Shown here: piece after piece, positions 52,429-60,895 of the stretch
Position numbering within the stretch: position 1 is the stretch's first letter
Layout of the letters: each line of letters starts with the position of its first letter
From: JBELHO01 sp042091375
GTDB lineage: Bacteria > Pseudomonadota > Gammaproteobacteria > Enterobacterales > Alteromonadaceae
Direction: 5' to 3'
DNA: 64,000 nucleotides
Assembly (NCBI GenBank): GCA_042091375.1
Contig: JBELHO010000013.1
Coordinates: 7,152-71,151 of the forward strand
Program-made: the position numbers and the translations under genes
Notes under the pieces: generated by a model
The model's input: only the letters and a program-made list of their open reading frames with translations
Database searches by the model: none
Told to the model about the DNA's origin: nothing

Positions 52429-52644
52429 ATGGTAAAACTCATAGAAATAAAACGAGTATATTTCAATTATTGCATGACCAATGAACGCACTATTAACAAA
52501 AATTATAAAGGCCACAACATGCCAAAACCGACCACACCTGCTATGCGCGTTGGTTTAACCAAGAAGGTTTATACAGCCCAAGAGTTTCTGTCCTTTAGCT
52601 TAGATAAAATGTGTATTGATGGGGTATTTCGTAAGCAAGGTTAA
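52429..52644 (+). pseudogene. C-terminal remnant of a DDE-type transposase
   Basis: The 71-codon frame reads VYFNYCMTNERTINKNYKGH and then KPTTPAMRVGLTKKVYTAQE plus FLSFSL. The pattern Y-F-N-Y-C ... TPAM.(A/V)GLT..V.T..E is the typical C-terminal end of several DDE transposases, which carry TPAM-AGL-T/D shortly before their end. A stop codon lies directly before the ATG and the catalytic part is missing, so it is a decayed fragment. The exact insertion-sequence family cannot be named from this piece. It sits inside the segment bounded by the inverted elements. Confidence 0.5.
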
Positions 52645-52851
52645 CATCAAAAAACAACCTTATTTACCGATTTTAGTGTCAGGTTATTTTACAAAGCTAA
52701 AAACTTTAAATCATACAAATTATCTAACTCATTGTTTTTTATGCAAATTGATAAACTGGCACTTTTCCTGCTTCACAGTCGATAGTATTTACTTTTAGAT
52801 TTATTAAATACTTTCCAACCACGATGTAAAGGGATTAAAAGGAAAACTCAA

Positions 52852-53532
52852 ATGAAGAATAAATTTTTAAAAGGCCTAGTGGCCAGCTTTGCTTTAGGTG
52901 TTAGTGGTTTTGCTAATGCTGGTCTTATAACCTACGAGGGTGCAAGTGACAACGTTAACAACTGTATACCTTTTGGTTGCCCTGATAGATTCGGCCCTCA
53001 CATGGGTTTTGTTTACAAAGATATTGAAGCATTTACATTAAACATTGGTGATACAATAGCTTTCGATCTTGGTAGGTTAAACGATAATGAACTTTCATTT
53101 GATCTATCATTAGCTGCTACTACAACTAATGGAGGTGACACGGCAGACGGGGCTGGGTTTACGCTTGTATCAAGCTTGGGGTCAGGATTTTATGGTGATA
53201 CTGTTATTGGGAATTATGACTTGATTTTCACAGCAGCTAGCGCTTTTTCTTTCGATGGTGGAGGGCTTATAGTTAACTTTCTAAATACCAATGGAGTTAT
53301 AAGCGATGCTACAACGGACCAGAACTTAGTTTATAGCACTGATAATCCTTATACAGTGCGCAGATATTTCTCTGGAAATAGCGTTGGAGATATGTCAAAC
53401 AGTAACTTAAGTGACGGTCGACGTGCTGTAGGAAATATGCAAATAAACACTGTAAATGTTCCAGAACCATCAACATTGGCAATATTTGCTTTAGGTTTAA
53501 TGGGATTAGCTTCTCGAAGATTTAAGAAATAA
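52852..53532 (+). CDS. PEP-CTERM sorting-domain exported protein
   Basis: The 226-residue product has a signal peptide (FLKGLVASFALGVSGFANA) and ends in the PEP-CTERM tripartite signal: VPEPSTLAIFALGLMGLASR followed by a basic tail. This signal directs processing by an exosortase, which is not encoded in the window, and export to the surface or matrix. The body is rich in G, N, D and beta-strand patterns, with one cysteine pair (NNCIPFGCPDR). No catalytic motif is visible. It is a single gene with its own terminator, bounded by inverted elements and next to a transposase remnant. Confidence 0.9.
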   Translation: MKNKFLKGLVASFALGVSGFANAGLITYEGASDNVNNCIPFGCPDRFGPHMGFVYKDIEAFTLNIGDTIAFDLGRLNDNELSFDLSLAATTTNGGDTADGAGFTLVSSLGSGFYGDTVIGNYDLIFTAASAFSFDGGGLIVNFLNTNGVISDATTDQNLVYSTDNPYTVRRYFSGNSVGDMSNSNLSDGRRAVGNMQINTVNVPEPSTLAIFALGLMGLASRRFKK

Positions 53533-53555
53533 GTTTAATTTTCAAAATTAAACTT
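53531..53555. repeat. Perfect 12-bp palindrome after the PEP-CTERM gene
   Basis: AAGTTTAATTTT and its exact complement AAAATTAAACTT are separated by one base. This overlaps the stop codon region of the PEP-CTERM gene and could form a small cruciform. It is followed closely by the true terminator. Confidence 0.7.
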
Positions 53556-53558
53556 ATT

Positions 53559-53591
53559 AAAAACACTGATCATTTTGGTCAGTGTTTTTTT
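53559..53591 (+). terminator. Terminator of the PEP-CTERM gene
   Basis: A 10-bp stem AAAACACTGA/TCAGTGTTTT with a 9-base loop is followed by a run of T, starting about 27 bases after the stop codon. Confidence 0.9.
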
Positions 53592-53854
53592 ATTTCTAGT
53601 TATATAAAAAACAGAAAAATAACAGTACAACCCTCCTATACATGAACATAAATCTTCAATAACCAATTGAAAAATTGTACTAATCATACACTCTTGAGTT
53701 ATTCGACTGTTTTCTTATGTCTCATTTACCATTGAAGAATATGAAGAAATTTTCTGGAAGTAAAAAGCCGCCTTGTTATTTCAAAAAAACGGCTCCGAGT
53801 TGACTCAATAGCCCAGTATTAAACAGGCTTTTTTTTAGAACGACACCTCAAAAT
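53592..53854. other. Intergenic region ending in the right inverted element
   Basis: AT-rich sequence without an open frame of interest lies between the PEP-CTERM terminator and the 3' end of the ETF-QO gene. It contains the right copy of the two-hairpin element. An AGCCG/CGGCT hairpin at about 53766-53794 forms its second stem on the minus strand. Confidence 0.5.
53791..53836 (-). repeat. Right copy of the inverted two-hairpin element
   Basis: Read on the minus strand it is A-run, GCCTGT, loop, GGGCTATTGAGTCAACTCGGAGC, matching the left copy at 52283-52328. It lies 19 bp after the ETF-QO stop codon in that gene's own orientation. On the plus strand the AGCC...GGCT hairpin is followed by eight T, so it can stop plus-strand transcription too. 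Confidence 0.75.
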
Positions 53855-55501
53855 TTACATATTGGGGTAGTTGGGACCACCAGTACCCTCAGGTGTCACC
53901 CAGGTAATATTTTGACTGGGATCTTTAATATCACAGGTTTTGCAGTGAATGCAATTTTGCGAATTAATCACAAACTTATTGCCTTCTGGCGAAGATTCAA
54001 CTTCATAAACACCAGCGGGACAGTAACGCTGAGCTGGCTCGGCATACTTCTCAAGGTTGGTCGATAAAGGGATAGTTTTATCGGCGAGTAATAAGTGACA
54101 AGGCTGCTCTTCTTCGTGGTTAGTGTTGGATAAAAACACCGATGATAGCTTATCGAAGCTCAACACATTGTCAGCTTTCGGATAATCAATAACCACGGCA
54201 TCAGCTGCCAGAGTCAGTTGTTGATGGTCAATGCGATCATCTCGCAAATTAAAAGGCAACTTGCCGGCAAAGAAATTTTGATCAATGGTATTGTAAACTC
54301 CCCCCATCACCATGCCGAATTTATGCATAGCAGAACCAAAATTTCGGGTGCGATACAACTCATCATAAAGCCACGAAGATTTAAATAATTCGGTATAAGT
54401 GGTTAAGTCTGCGCTTATTTTATCAGACAGCAAAGCGTCTACAATTGCCTCTGCTGCCAACATGCCTGACTTCATGGCTGTGTGATTACCTTTAATTTTT
54501 GCAAAGTTAATCGTACCTGCATCACAACCAACCAATATTGCACCGGGCATAGTCATTTTCGGTAAAGAATTAAAACCGCCCTTGGTAAGCGCTCTTGCTC
54601 CGTATGACACGCGTTTACCACCCTGCAAATATTGAGCAATTTTCGGATGATGTTTATAGCGTTGAAACTCATCAAAAGGACTTAAATGTGGATTGCTGTA
54701 ATTCAAGTCGACAATTAAACCAACGAACACTTGGTTATTTTCAGCGTGGTAAAGGTAACCACCGCCGGTAGTATCCTTGTCTAAAGGCCAACCTGCTGAG
54801 TGAACCACTAAGCCTTCTTGGTGAAGTGCTGGATCTATATCCCAAATTTCTTTAAAACCCAAAGCGTAATGCTGCGGTGATTTATCTTTGTCCAAAGCAA
54901 ATTTTGCAATTAATTCTTTGCCTAAGTGGCCTCGACAACCTTCGGCGAAAACCGTGTATTTAGCTTTTAACTCCATACCGGGTTCATAAGAGTCTTTTGG
55001 TTGACCTTCAGCATCCAAGCCCATATCACCAGTAATAATACCGCCAACGCTGCCATCGTCATTGTAATATATTTGTTGTGCAGGAAAACCTGGGAAAATT
55101 TCAACGCCTAATGCTTCGGCTTGTTCAGCCAACCAACGACACACATTACCCATACTGACGATGTAATTTCCTTCGTTATGCATGGTTTTAGGCACAGAGA
55201 AATTAGGTAATTTTACACCGCTTGTTTCATTGTTGAAAAGGTAAATATCATCGCCAGTAACTGCAGAATTAAGTGGTGCACCGCGCTCCTGCCAGTCGGG
55301 AAACAACTCAGTTAAAGCTCTGGGTTCAAAAACAGCACCAGAAAGGATGTGAGCACCAACCTCTGAGCCTTTTTCAACCACACATACCATTAACTCTTGT
55401 TGCTTTTCTTCGGCTAATTGCATCAAGCGACAGGCTGTAGATAAACCAGACGGCCCTGCCCCGACGATCACCACATCAAATTCCATCGACTCACGTTCCA
55501 T
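53855..55501 (-). CDS. Electron transfer flavoprotein-ubiquinone oxidoreductase
   Basis: ETF-QO passes electrons from reduced ETF to ubiquinone in the inner membrane, linking fatty-acid and amino-acid oxidation to respiration. The 548-residue protein has the FAD-binding fold VVIVGAGPSGLSTACRLMQL near residue 10 and a C-terminal [4Fe-4S] domain with cysteines in RYCPAGVYEV and QNCIHCKTCDIKDP. The ATG at 55501 is preceded by AGGGGGAATTT, a strong ribosome site, so this start is preferred over the one at 55486. It is divergent from etfBA, with two PsrA-like palindromes in between. Confidence 0.96.
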   Translation of the reverse strand: MERESMEFDVVIVGAGPSGLSTACRLMQLAEEKQQELMVCVVEKGSEVGAHILSGAVFEPRALTELFPDWQERGAPLNSAVTGDDIYLFNNETSGVKLPNFSVPKTMHNEGNYIVSMGNVCRWLAEQAEALGVEIFPGFPAQQIYYNDDGSVGGIITGDMGLDAEGQPKDSYEPGMELKAKYTVFAEGCRGHLGKELIAKFALDKDKSPQHYALGFKEIWDIDPALHQEGLVVHSAGWPLDKDTTGGGYLYHAENNQVFVGLIVDLNYSNPHLSPFDEFQRYKHHPKIAQYLQGGKRVSYGARALTKGGFNSLPKMTMPGAILVGCDAGTINFAKIKGNHTAMKSGMLAAEAIVDALLSDKISADLTTYTELFKSSWLYDELYRTRNFGSAMHKFGMVMGGVYNTIDQNFFAGKLPFNLRDDRIDHQQLTLAADAVVIDYPKADNVLSFDKLSSVFLSNTNHEEEQPCHLLLADKTIPLSTNLEKYAEPAQRYCPAGVYEVESSPEGNKFVINSQNCIHCKTCDIKDPSQNITWVTPEGTGGPNYPNM

Positions 55502-55532
55502 AAATTCCCCCTAAAGTATTTATTACTGAAGT

Positions 55533-55567
55533 TCAAACACACGTTTGATTTTCAAACACCTGTTTGA
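55533..55567. promoter_or_regulatory. Two PsrA-like operators between the ETF-QO gene and etfBA
   Basis: TCAAACACACGTTTGA (55533-55548) and TCAAACACCTGTTTGA (55552-55567) are perfect 6+6 palindromes with a four-base centre, spaced 19 bp. This matches the site I recall for PsrA, the TetR-family regulator of fatty-acid oxidation in Pseudomonas and Shewanella. Position between the two divergent genes suggests joint repression that is lifted by long-chain fatty acyl compounds. The rest of the 327-bp intergenic region (55502-55828) holds nothing else I recognise. Confidence 0.7.
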
Positions 55568-55828
55568 TAATATCACACTTACTACACAAGTGAAGTAAAA
55601 ATAGTAGTTGAAATATTCCCATGGTATTCACTTGAGTATGGCTTTTTTATCAGTAAAGGCTATTATCTAGCAGAAGATATCGATAAAAATGCTTTTGTTC
55701 AATATTACACAACCTTTGCGTTGACGTTTACGTAAACTATTAGTAACCTTCGAACAATCACTTACTTAGGCTGCTTTGTTAGCATCCTAAATATACAACT
55801 AACACAACAAGCACAATCAGAGGCAGCG

Positions 55829-56581
55829 ATGAAAGTATTAGTTCCCATCAAACGTGTTATCGACTATAACGTAAAAGTACGTGTAAAAGCCGATAATTCA
55901 AATGTTGATCTTGCAAATGTCAAAATGGCGATCAACCCTTTTTGTGAAATTGCAGTAGAAGAAGCCATTCGCTTGAAAGAGGCTGGTGTAGCGACTGAAG
56001 TTATTGCTGTTTCTATCGGTGATAAATCTTGCCAAGAACAGTTGCGTACAGCACTTGCTTTAGGTGCAGACAGAGCAATTCAAATTGAAACAGATCTTAC
56101 TCTTGATTCCCTTAATATCGCCAAACTACTGCAAAAAGTAGTAGAAGAAGAACAACCACAATTAATTATTTTGGGTAAACAATCTATCGACAGCGATAAT
56201 AATCAAACCGGACAAATGCTTGCGGCATTAACAGGTCTTGCACAAGGTACTTTTGCTTCAGAAGTAAAAGTAACTGGAGAGCAAGCTGAAGTCACTCGTG
56301 AAGTAGATGGTGGTTTACAAACTGTAGCTTTAAACCTGCCAGCGATCATTACCACCGACTTGCGTTTGAATGAACCTCGTTATGCTTCTTTACCCAATAT
56401 TATGAAAGCTAAACGCAAACCTTTAGCAGTGAAAAGTGCTGCTGACTTTGGTCTAGATTTATCGCCTCGCTCAACACTGTTAAAAGTTACTCCTCCGGCA
56501 GAGCGCCAAGCGGGTATTGTTGTAGAAAGCGTTGATGAATTAGTTGAAAAATTAAAAAATGAAGCAAAGGTGATCTCATGA
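55829..56581 (+). CDS. etfB: Electron transfer flavoprotein beta subunit
   Basis: EtfB pairs with EtfA to form the ETF heterodimer, which takes electrons from acyl-CoA and other dehydrogenases. The 250-residue product starts MKVLVPIKRVIDYNVKVRVK and has the signature VEEEQPQLIILGKQSIDSDN and the DLRLNEPRYASLPNIMKAKR recognition loop. GAGG is six bases before the ATG. Its stop overlaps the etfA start (ATGA). Confidence 0.97.
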   Translation: MKVLVPIKRVIDYNVKVRVKADNSNVDLANVKMAINPFCEIAVEEAIRLKEAGVATEVIAVSIGDKSCQEQLRTALALGADRAIQIETDLTLDSLNIAKLLQKVVEEEQPQLIILGKQSIDSDNNQTGQMLAALTGLAQGTFASEVKVTGEQAEVTREVDGGLQTVALNLPAIITTDLRLNEPRYASLPNIMKAKRKPLAVKSAADFGLDLSPRSTLLKVTPPAERQAGIVVESVDELVEKLKNEAKVIS

Positions 56582-57507
56582 GTATTTTAGTGATTGCAGA
56601 ACATGATAACAGTACACTTAAGGCCGACACCCTAAAAACAGTAGCCGCAGCGCAAAAAGTTGCTGCCGATATTCACTTATTAGTCGCCGGTCATAACTGT
56701 CAAGCCGTTGCTGAGCAAGCAACAAAAGTTAATGGCGTTAGCAAAGTTTTACTTGCTGATAATGCTGCATACGAGCACCAACTCGCAGAAAATGTATCAC
56801 TTTTAGTTACCGAGTTAGCCGCTGACTACCAACACATTATGGCAACAGCTTTAACCACAGGTAAAAACTTTATGCCACGTGTCGCTGCTCTTTTAGATGT
56901 AGCACAAATTTCAGATATCATCGATGTGGTTAGTGCAGATACTTTTGTCCGTCCAATTTATGCCGGTAATGCCATCGCCACGGTACAAAGTTTAGATAGT
57001 AAGAAAGTGATCACTGTGCGTCCAACAGGTTTTGACGCAGTTGCCACTGATGGTAATGCAGAATTAGTCAGTTTAGCATCTGCTACTGATGCAGGCACTT
57101 CAAGTCATGTCAAAGATGAGTTATCAGTGTCTGAACGTCCTGATCTTGGCGCTGCTGGTGTGGTCATTTCAGGTGGTCGCGGTATGCAAAATGGTGACAA
57201 CTTTAAATTGCTTGAAGGCATAGCTGATAAACTTGGCGCAGCAATTGGTGCATCACGTGCTGCGGTTGACGCGGGTTTTGTTCCTAATGACATGCAAGTT
57301 GGGCAAACAGGTAAAATTGTTGCGCCTGATCTATACATAGCTGTTGGTATTAGTGGCGCTATCCAACATTTGGCCGGTATGAAAGATTCAAAAGTTATTG
57401 TTGCTGTCAACAAAGACGCAGAAGCGCCAATATTTCAAGTGGCGGACTATGGGTTGGTTGGTGATTTATTTGAAGTACTTCCTGAATTGGAAGCTAAGTT
57501 GTCATAA
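56578..57507 (+). CDS. etfA: Electron transfer flavoprotein alpha subunit
   Basis: EtfA binds the redox-active FAD of ETF. The 309-residue product has the N-terminal ILVIAEHDNSTLKADTLKTV and the C-terminal FAD-binding signature GQTGKIVAPDLYIAVGISGA with IQHLAGMKDSK. It overlaps etfB by four bases and ends at a strong hairpin shared with the convergent peroxiredoxin gene. Confidence 0.97.
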   Translation: MSILVIAEHDNSTLKADTLKTVAAAQKVAADIHLLVAGHNCQAVAEQATKVNGVSKVLLADNAAYEHQLAENVSLLVTELAADYQHIMATALTTGKNFMPRVAALLDVAQISDIIDVVSADTFVRPIYAGNAIATVQSLDSKKVITVRPTGFDAVATDGNAELVSLASATDAGTSSHVKDELSVSERPDLGAAGVVISGGRGMQNGDNFKLLEGIADKLGAAIGASRAAVDAGFVPNDMQVGQTGKIVAPDLYIAVGISGAIQHLAGMKDSKVIVAVNKDAEAPIFQVADYGLVGDLFEVLPELEAKLS

Positions 57508-57532
57508 CAGTTCAACATAATGTTCAAAAATA

Positions 57533-57569
57533 AAATAGCCTGACTTTATCAAAGTCAGGCTATTTTTTT
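57533..57569. terminator. Bidirectional terminator between etfA and the Prx-Grx gene
   Basis: A perfect 15-bp stem AAATAGCCTGACTTT/AAAGTCAGGCTATTT with a three-base loop and T-runs on both sides sits between two convergent genes (stops at 57507 and 57584). Confidence 0.95.
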
Positions 57570-57583
57570 ATATTGTATTGAAG

Positions 57584-58312
57584 CTAACTATAAAGCTTTT
57601 CAAGTGCGTCACTGCCACCTATTAACTTGCCATCAATGAATATCTGCGGCACTGTCTCAGAATCACTTACCGCTTTCAAAGTCGATATAGTCACATCCTC
57701 ACCAATTTCTAACGACTCAAATTTAAGCCCCTGACTGGTCAATAAAGCCTTAGCTTTTTTACAAAACGGGCAATCAGGCTTACTAAATATTGTAATACTC
57801 TCTTTTTGTACCGCCTCAGGATTAATATAAGACAGCATGGTATCCGCATCAGACACGGCAAACGGATCGCCATCGACTTCAGCTTCAATAAACATTTTAT
57901 CGATCAGTCCATTTTTAACTAACATAGCATAGCGCCAACTGCGCTTGCCAAAACCTATAGCACTTTTATCAACTAACATACCCATAGCAGCAGAAAAATC
58001 GCCGTTACCATCGGGAATAAAACTGATATTGTTAGCATGTTGATCCTCTGCCCAAGCATTCATAACGAAAGTGTCATTTACCGATAGGCAAACTATCTCG
58101 TCGATACCATTGGCAAAAAATGTCTCTGATAATTCACTATATCTGGGTAAATGGGTGGAAGAACAGGTGGGTGTGAAAGCACCTGGCAGTGCAAAAAGCA
58201 CCACATTTTTATTGGCAAAAATATCTTTGGTCGTGCGCTGCTGCCATTGACCATTAGCCATTATTGCAAAGCTGATCTCGGGTATAGTTGAACCTTCTTT
58301 ATTCATTAACAT
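57584..58312 (-). CDS. Peroxiredoxin-glutaredoxin hybrid protein
   Basis: The 242-residue product joins a Prx5-type peroxiredoxin (residues about 5-165, peroxidatic cysteine at 50 in GAFTPTCSSTHLP) to a glutaredoxin domain (about 172-242, CPFC at 181-184, VPQIFIDGKLIGG). Hybrids like this reduce peroxides with glutathione as electron source, as known from Haemophilus. The gshB gene in the same window supplies the needed glutathione. It is a single gene, convergent with etfA. Confidence 0.95.
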   Translation of the reverse strand: MLMNKEGSTIPEISFAIMANGQWQQRTTKDIFANKNVVLFALPGAFTPTCSSTHLPRYSELSETFFANGIDEIVCLSVNDTFVMNAWAEDQHANNISFIPDGNGDFSAAMGMLVDKSAIGFGKRSWRYAMLVKNGLIDKMFIEAEVDGDPFAVSDADTMLSYINPEAVQKESITIFSKPDCPFCKKAKALLTSQGLKFESLEIGEDVTISTLKAVSDSETVPQIFIDGKLIGGSDALEKLYS

Positions 58313-58550
58313 AAAAATACACTCTTAGTTTGGTTTATCCTTGCTGTAAAGCATAGAAAACAAGCCGCTAAAAAACCAGTATTATTTTTTCTTAACAAAT
58401 GCAAGAGTGATTGATCTTTATAGATTTTATTATTAAGACTAAAAGTATAACTCAGTCGGATTTCCCTTCGTATTAAGGCAGCACCGCTATTTTTTATCTA
58501 TTGGTTTTATTATACTAAAGCAATCTTTGAATAATGGCGGGTAAAAAAAC

Positions 58551-58880
58551 ATGTCTTGGCAAGATCAACTTTCGGATTTAGTCTACTCAACCGATAAAGG
58601 TAAGATCACTCAAACCGAAGTAAAAAAAATCACTCCTTGTGACGGCTTTGCAAAAATCCGTCGTGAAACCAAAGGCAGAAAAGGAAAAGGCGTGATCGTG
58701 ATCAGCGGACTGGGTTTAGCGGAGAGTGAGTTAAAGCAATTAGCTAGTCAACTAAAAAAACGCTGTGGTACTGGCGGTAGTGTGGTTGGTGAAACTATAG
58801 AAATTCAGGGTGATAAACGAGATGTGATCAAAGAGCTTTTACAAAAGCAGGGATATAAAGTGAAAATGATCGGCGGCTAA
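58551..58880 (+). CDS. yciH: YciH/SUI1-family translation factor homologue
   Basis: The 109-residue product is the bacterial eIF1-like protein YciH. The SUI1 domain is seen in KIRRETKGRKGKGVIVISGL and LKKRCGTGGSVVGETIEIQGD, with a C-terminal VIKELLQKQGYKVKMIGG. In E. coli YciH affects discrimination of non-canonical start sites and stress translation. It stands alone, upstream of the 3' end of tyrR. Confidence 0.93.
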   Translation: MSWQDQLSDLVYSTDKGKITQTEVKKITPCDGFAKIRRETKGRKGKGVIVISGLGLAESELKQLASQLKKRCGTGGSVVGETIEIQGDKRDVIKELLQKQGYKVKMIGG

Positions 58881-59016
58881 TGACCATGAGGTGCTATCAA
58901 TGCTGATCGCATCGCTTTTATTGACAGCGCGACTATTAACCTGAGTTCACAGTAAAATTTTTGGCTAAATCCTAAATACAGCTCGACTAAATTAACACTG
59001 TTTACTTTGCACAATA

Positions 59017-60558
59017 TCAATCTCCGCTTTGGCCTATTTGATAGGCTCGTAACTTCATTGCAATTTTATTGTGTGATACCTTTAATCTGTCCGCCAACTT
59101 TCTTGTACTTGGGTAAAATGGATATAATTCCTCGAGTAAGTTTTTTTCAAAGTGTTGCTGAGCAGTTTGCCAATCGACAATATTAAGCTGTTGGCATACC
59201 TGAGGAAGTTCGGTTTGGTGGAGCTTTTGACCAAACAAAATACTTTCAACCTCGTGGTGTTCAATAGATGAAGTAGTATTCAACGCAACTAACCTAAAAA
59301 TCACATTCTCTAATTGCCTAATATTACCCGGCCACTGATACTCTTTTAACAAAGCCAAAGCTGCTGCAGTAAACTTAGGTTGAGGTTGAGCAACCTGTTT
59401 GGCGGCATTTGCAACAAAGTGATCAACTAATAACGGAATATCATCAAGCCGTTCATTTAATGGTGGTAATTCAAGGTTAAGTACATTTAAACGATAAAAT
59501 AAATCTTCTCTAAACTGCTGTTGCTCGATCAGCGTTGCTAAGTTCTGATGGGTGGCACTGATAATTTTTATATTAGTACTTAATTCCTTGGTCCCCCCCA
59601 AACGGCGATAACTAAAGTCCTGCAAAAATCGCAACAATTTTGCCTGTAAATAGACTGACATTTCTGCCACTTCATCGAGAAACACCGTACCGCCATTTGC
59701 CAATTCAAACAACCCTGGTTTCCCCCCTTTAGCTGCACCTGTAAAAGCACCAGATTCATATCCAAATAGCTCACTCTCTAATAATTGTTCAGGTAATGCA
59801 GCACAATTAATCGATAAAAACGGCGCTTCTTGGCGATTACTTGCCTGATGTAATGCTCTTGCAATCAGTTCTTTACCTGTCCCTGTATCACCAGTGATCA
59901 ACACAGGCAGATCAAGCTCGGCAAACCGTAATGTTTTCGATAAGACTAATTGTATTTGTTTTGATTGACCAATGATATTGGCGACTATGTTGTCATTGGC
60001 TGATTGTATTAGTGATATTTGCCGCCCCAGTTGTTCAATAGAACGCAGACTGATCACTGCACCAGACATTTTGTCATCGGCATAAACAGGAGAAATGTCA
60101 GCAATAAAGGGTTCACCAATAAAGGTAACTGACATACTGTGCTCTTTGGTTTTTAACAGTGATTTTAAATTGCAATCAAGTAGCTCAGCGATTGGCTTTG
60201 CTACCATTTGTTTAGAAGCAGCACCACAAAGTTGTTTAGTGGCTTGGTTAAATGCTAATACATTGCCTTTTTCATCTATGTCAATAATAGGATCGGGGAT
60301 TCTTGCCAATAAAGCGTGTAGGTGATTTTCTCTTTTTTCTGAGGGCATAAACGATATTTCACTACATTGAACAATGCCATCAAGTGAACTTAGTTTCATT
60401 TGCACCTTGTGCAAATTGACATCAGCATGCTCAATATGGGCATATGTAAAGCATGTTTCTACCTCTAATGCTTTTAAATTCCATGTATTTAAAGAAAATA
60501 TTGCTAATATTTCCTGACTTATCCCTAAGCGATCTGATGACTCTATTTTTACCTTCAC
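59017..60558 (-). CDS. tyrR: TyrR/PhhR-type transcriptional regulator
   Basis: TyrR controls aromatic amino acid metabolism and transport. The 513-residue product has an ACT domain (about 1-70), a PAS domain (about 80-190), an AAA+ domain with Walker A GDTGTGKE and Walker B GGTVFLDEVAEMS, and a C-terminal TyrR helix-turn-helix (YPSTRKLADRLKVSHNKIAMK). The loop reads ESGAFTGA, intact GAFTGA, which E. coli TyrR has lost but Pseudomonas PhhR keeps. The protein may therefore activate sigma-54 promoters. The start codon is a GTG at 60558. Two TyrR boxes lie just upstream, and megL is divergent. Confidence 0.95.
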   Translation of the reverse strand: MKVKIESSDRLGISQEILAIFSLNTWNLKALEVETCFTYAHIEHADVNLHKVQMKLSSLDGIVQCSEISFMPSEKRENHLHALLARIPDPIIDIDEKGNVLAFNQATKQLCGAASKQMVAKPIAELLDCNLKSLLKTKEHSMSVTFIGEPFIADISPVYADDKMSGAVISLRSIEQLGRQISLIQSANDNIVANIIGQSKQIQLVLSKTLRFAELDLPVLITGDTGTGKELIARALHQASNRQEAPFLSINCAALPEQLLESELFGYESGAFTGAAKGGKPGLFELANGGTVFLDEVAEMSVYLQAKLLRFLQDFSYRRLGGTKELSTNIKIISATHQNLATLIEQQQFREDLFYRLNVLNLELPPLNERLDDIPLLVDHFVANAAKQVAQPQPKFTAAALALLKEYQWPGNIRQLENVIFRLVALNTTSSIEHHEVESILFGQKLHQTELPQVCQQLNIVDWQTAQQHFEKNLLEELYPFYPSTRKLADRLKVSHNKIAMKLRAYQIGQSGD

Positions 60559-60895
60559 AAAGCTGTACCATTTATATTACAGTGTAATAATAATATTACT
60601 CATCAAAGCCAGTAAATTCAAGTGTTTTACCGGCAATAAACAGATAACTAAGTAAGACAAACCAAGTATGTCATAAAATTATTACACCCCACATTAGGTA
60701 ACCACAGTAGTAACAATATAAGTTATTGATAAATATAACAATAAATATAATGGCATAAGTATTGCTAAAACTAGTTACATTTATAGCTAGATATTTCTGA
60801 ATTAAGTACCTGAAAAATAGGGTTCAACAGCAAGCCCGCCTTAACCAGCACCCCGTACTTAGCAAAGAGTTAATCTTCATTGAACAGAGTAAATC
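60559..60895. other. Divergent intergenic region between tyrR and megL
   Basis: The region holds the two TyrR boxes near its tyrR end and otherwise AT-rich DNA. I saw no MetJ box on the megL side and no clear sigma-54 promoter. A direct TyrR role at megL is possible, since no other gene separates them. Confidence 0.5.
60564..60600. promoter_or_regulatory. Two adjacent TyrR boxes upstream of tyrR
   Basis: TGTACCATTTATATTACA (60564-60581) and TGTAATAATAATATTACT (60583-60600) both fit TGTAAA-N6-TTTACA with few mismatches and one base between them. They lie directly upstream of the tyrR start codon, a position suited to self-repression. Confidence 0.65.

Noticed and set aside
52283..53836. Integron attC sites as explanation of the two-hairpin elements
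   Set aside because: No GTTRRRY core sites or integrase gene; the hairpins with T-runs look like terminators or REP-type elements.
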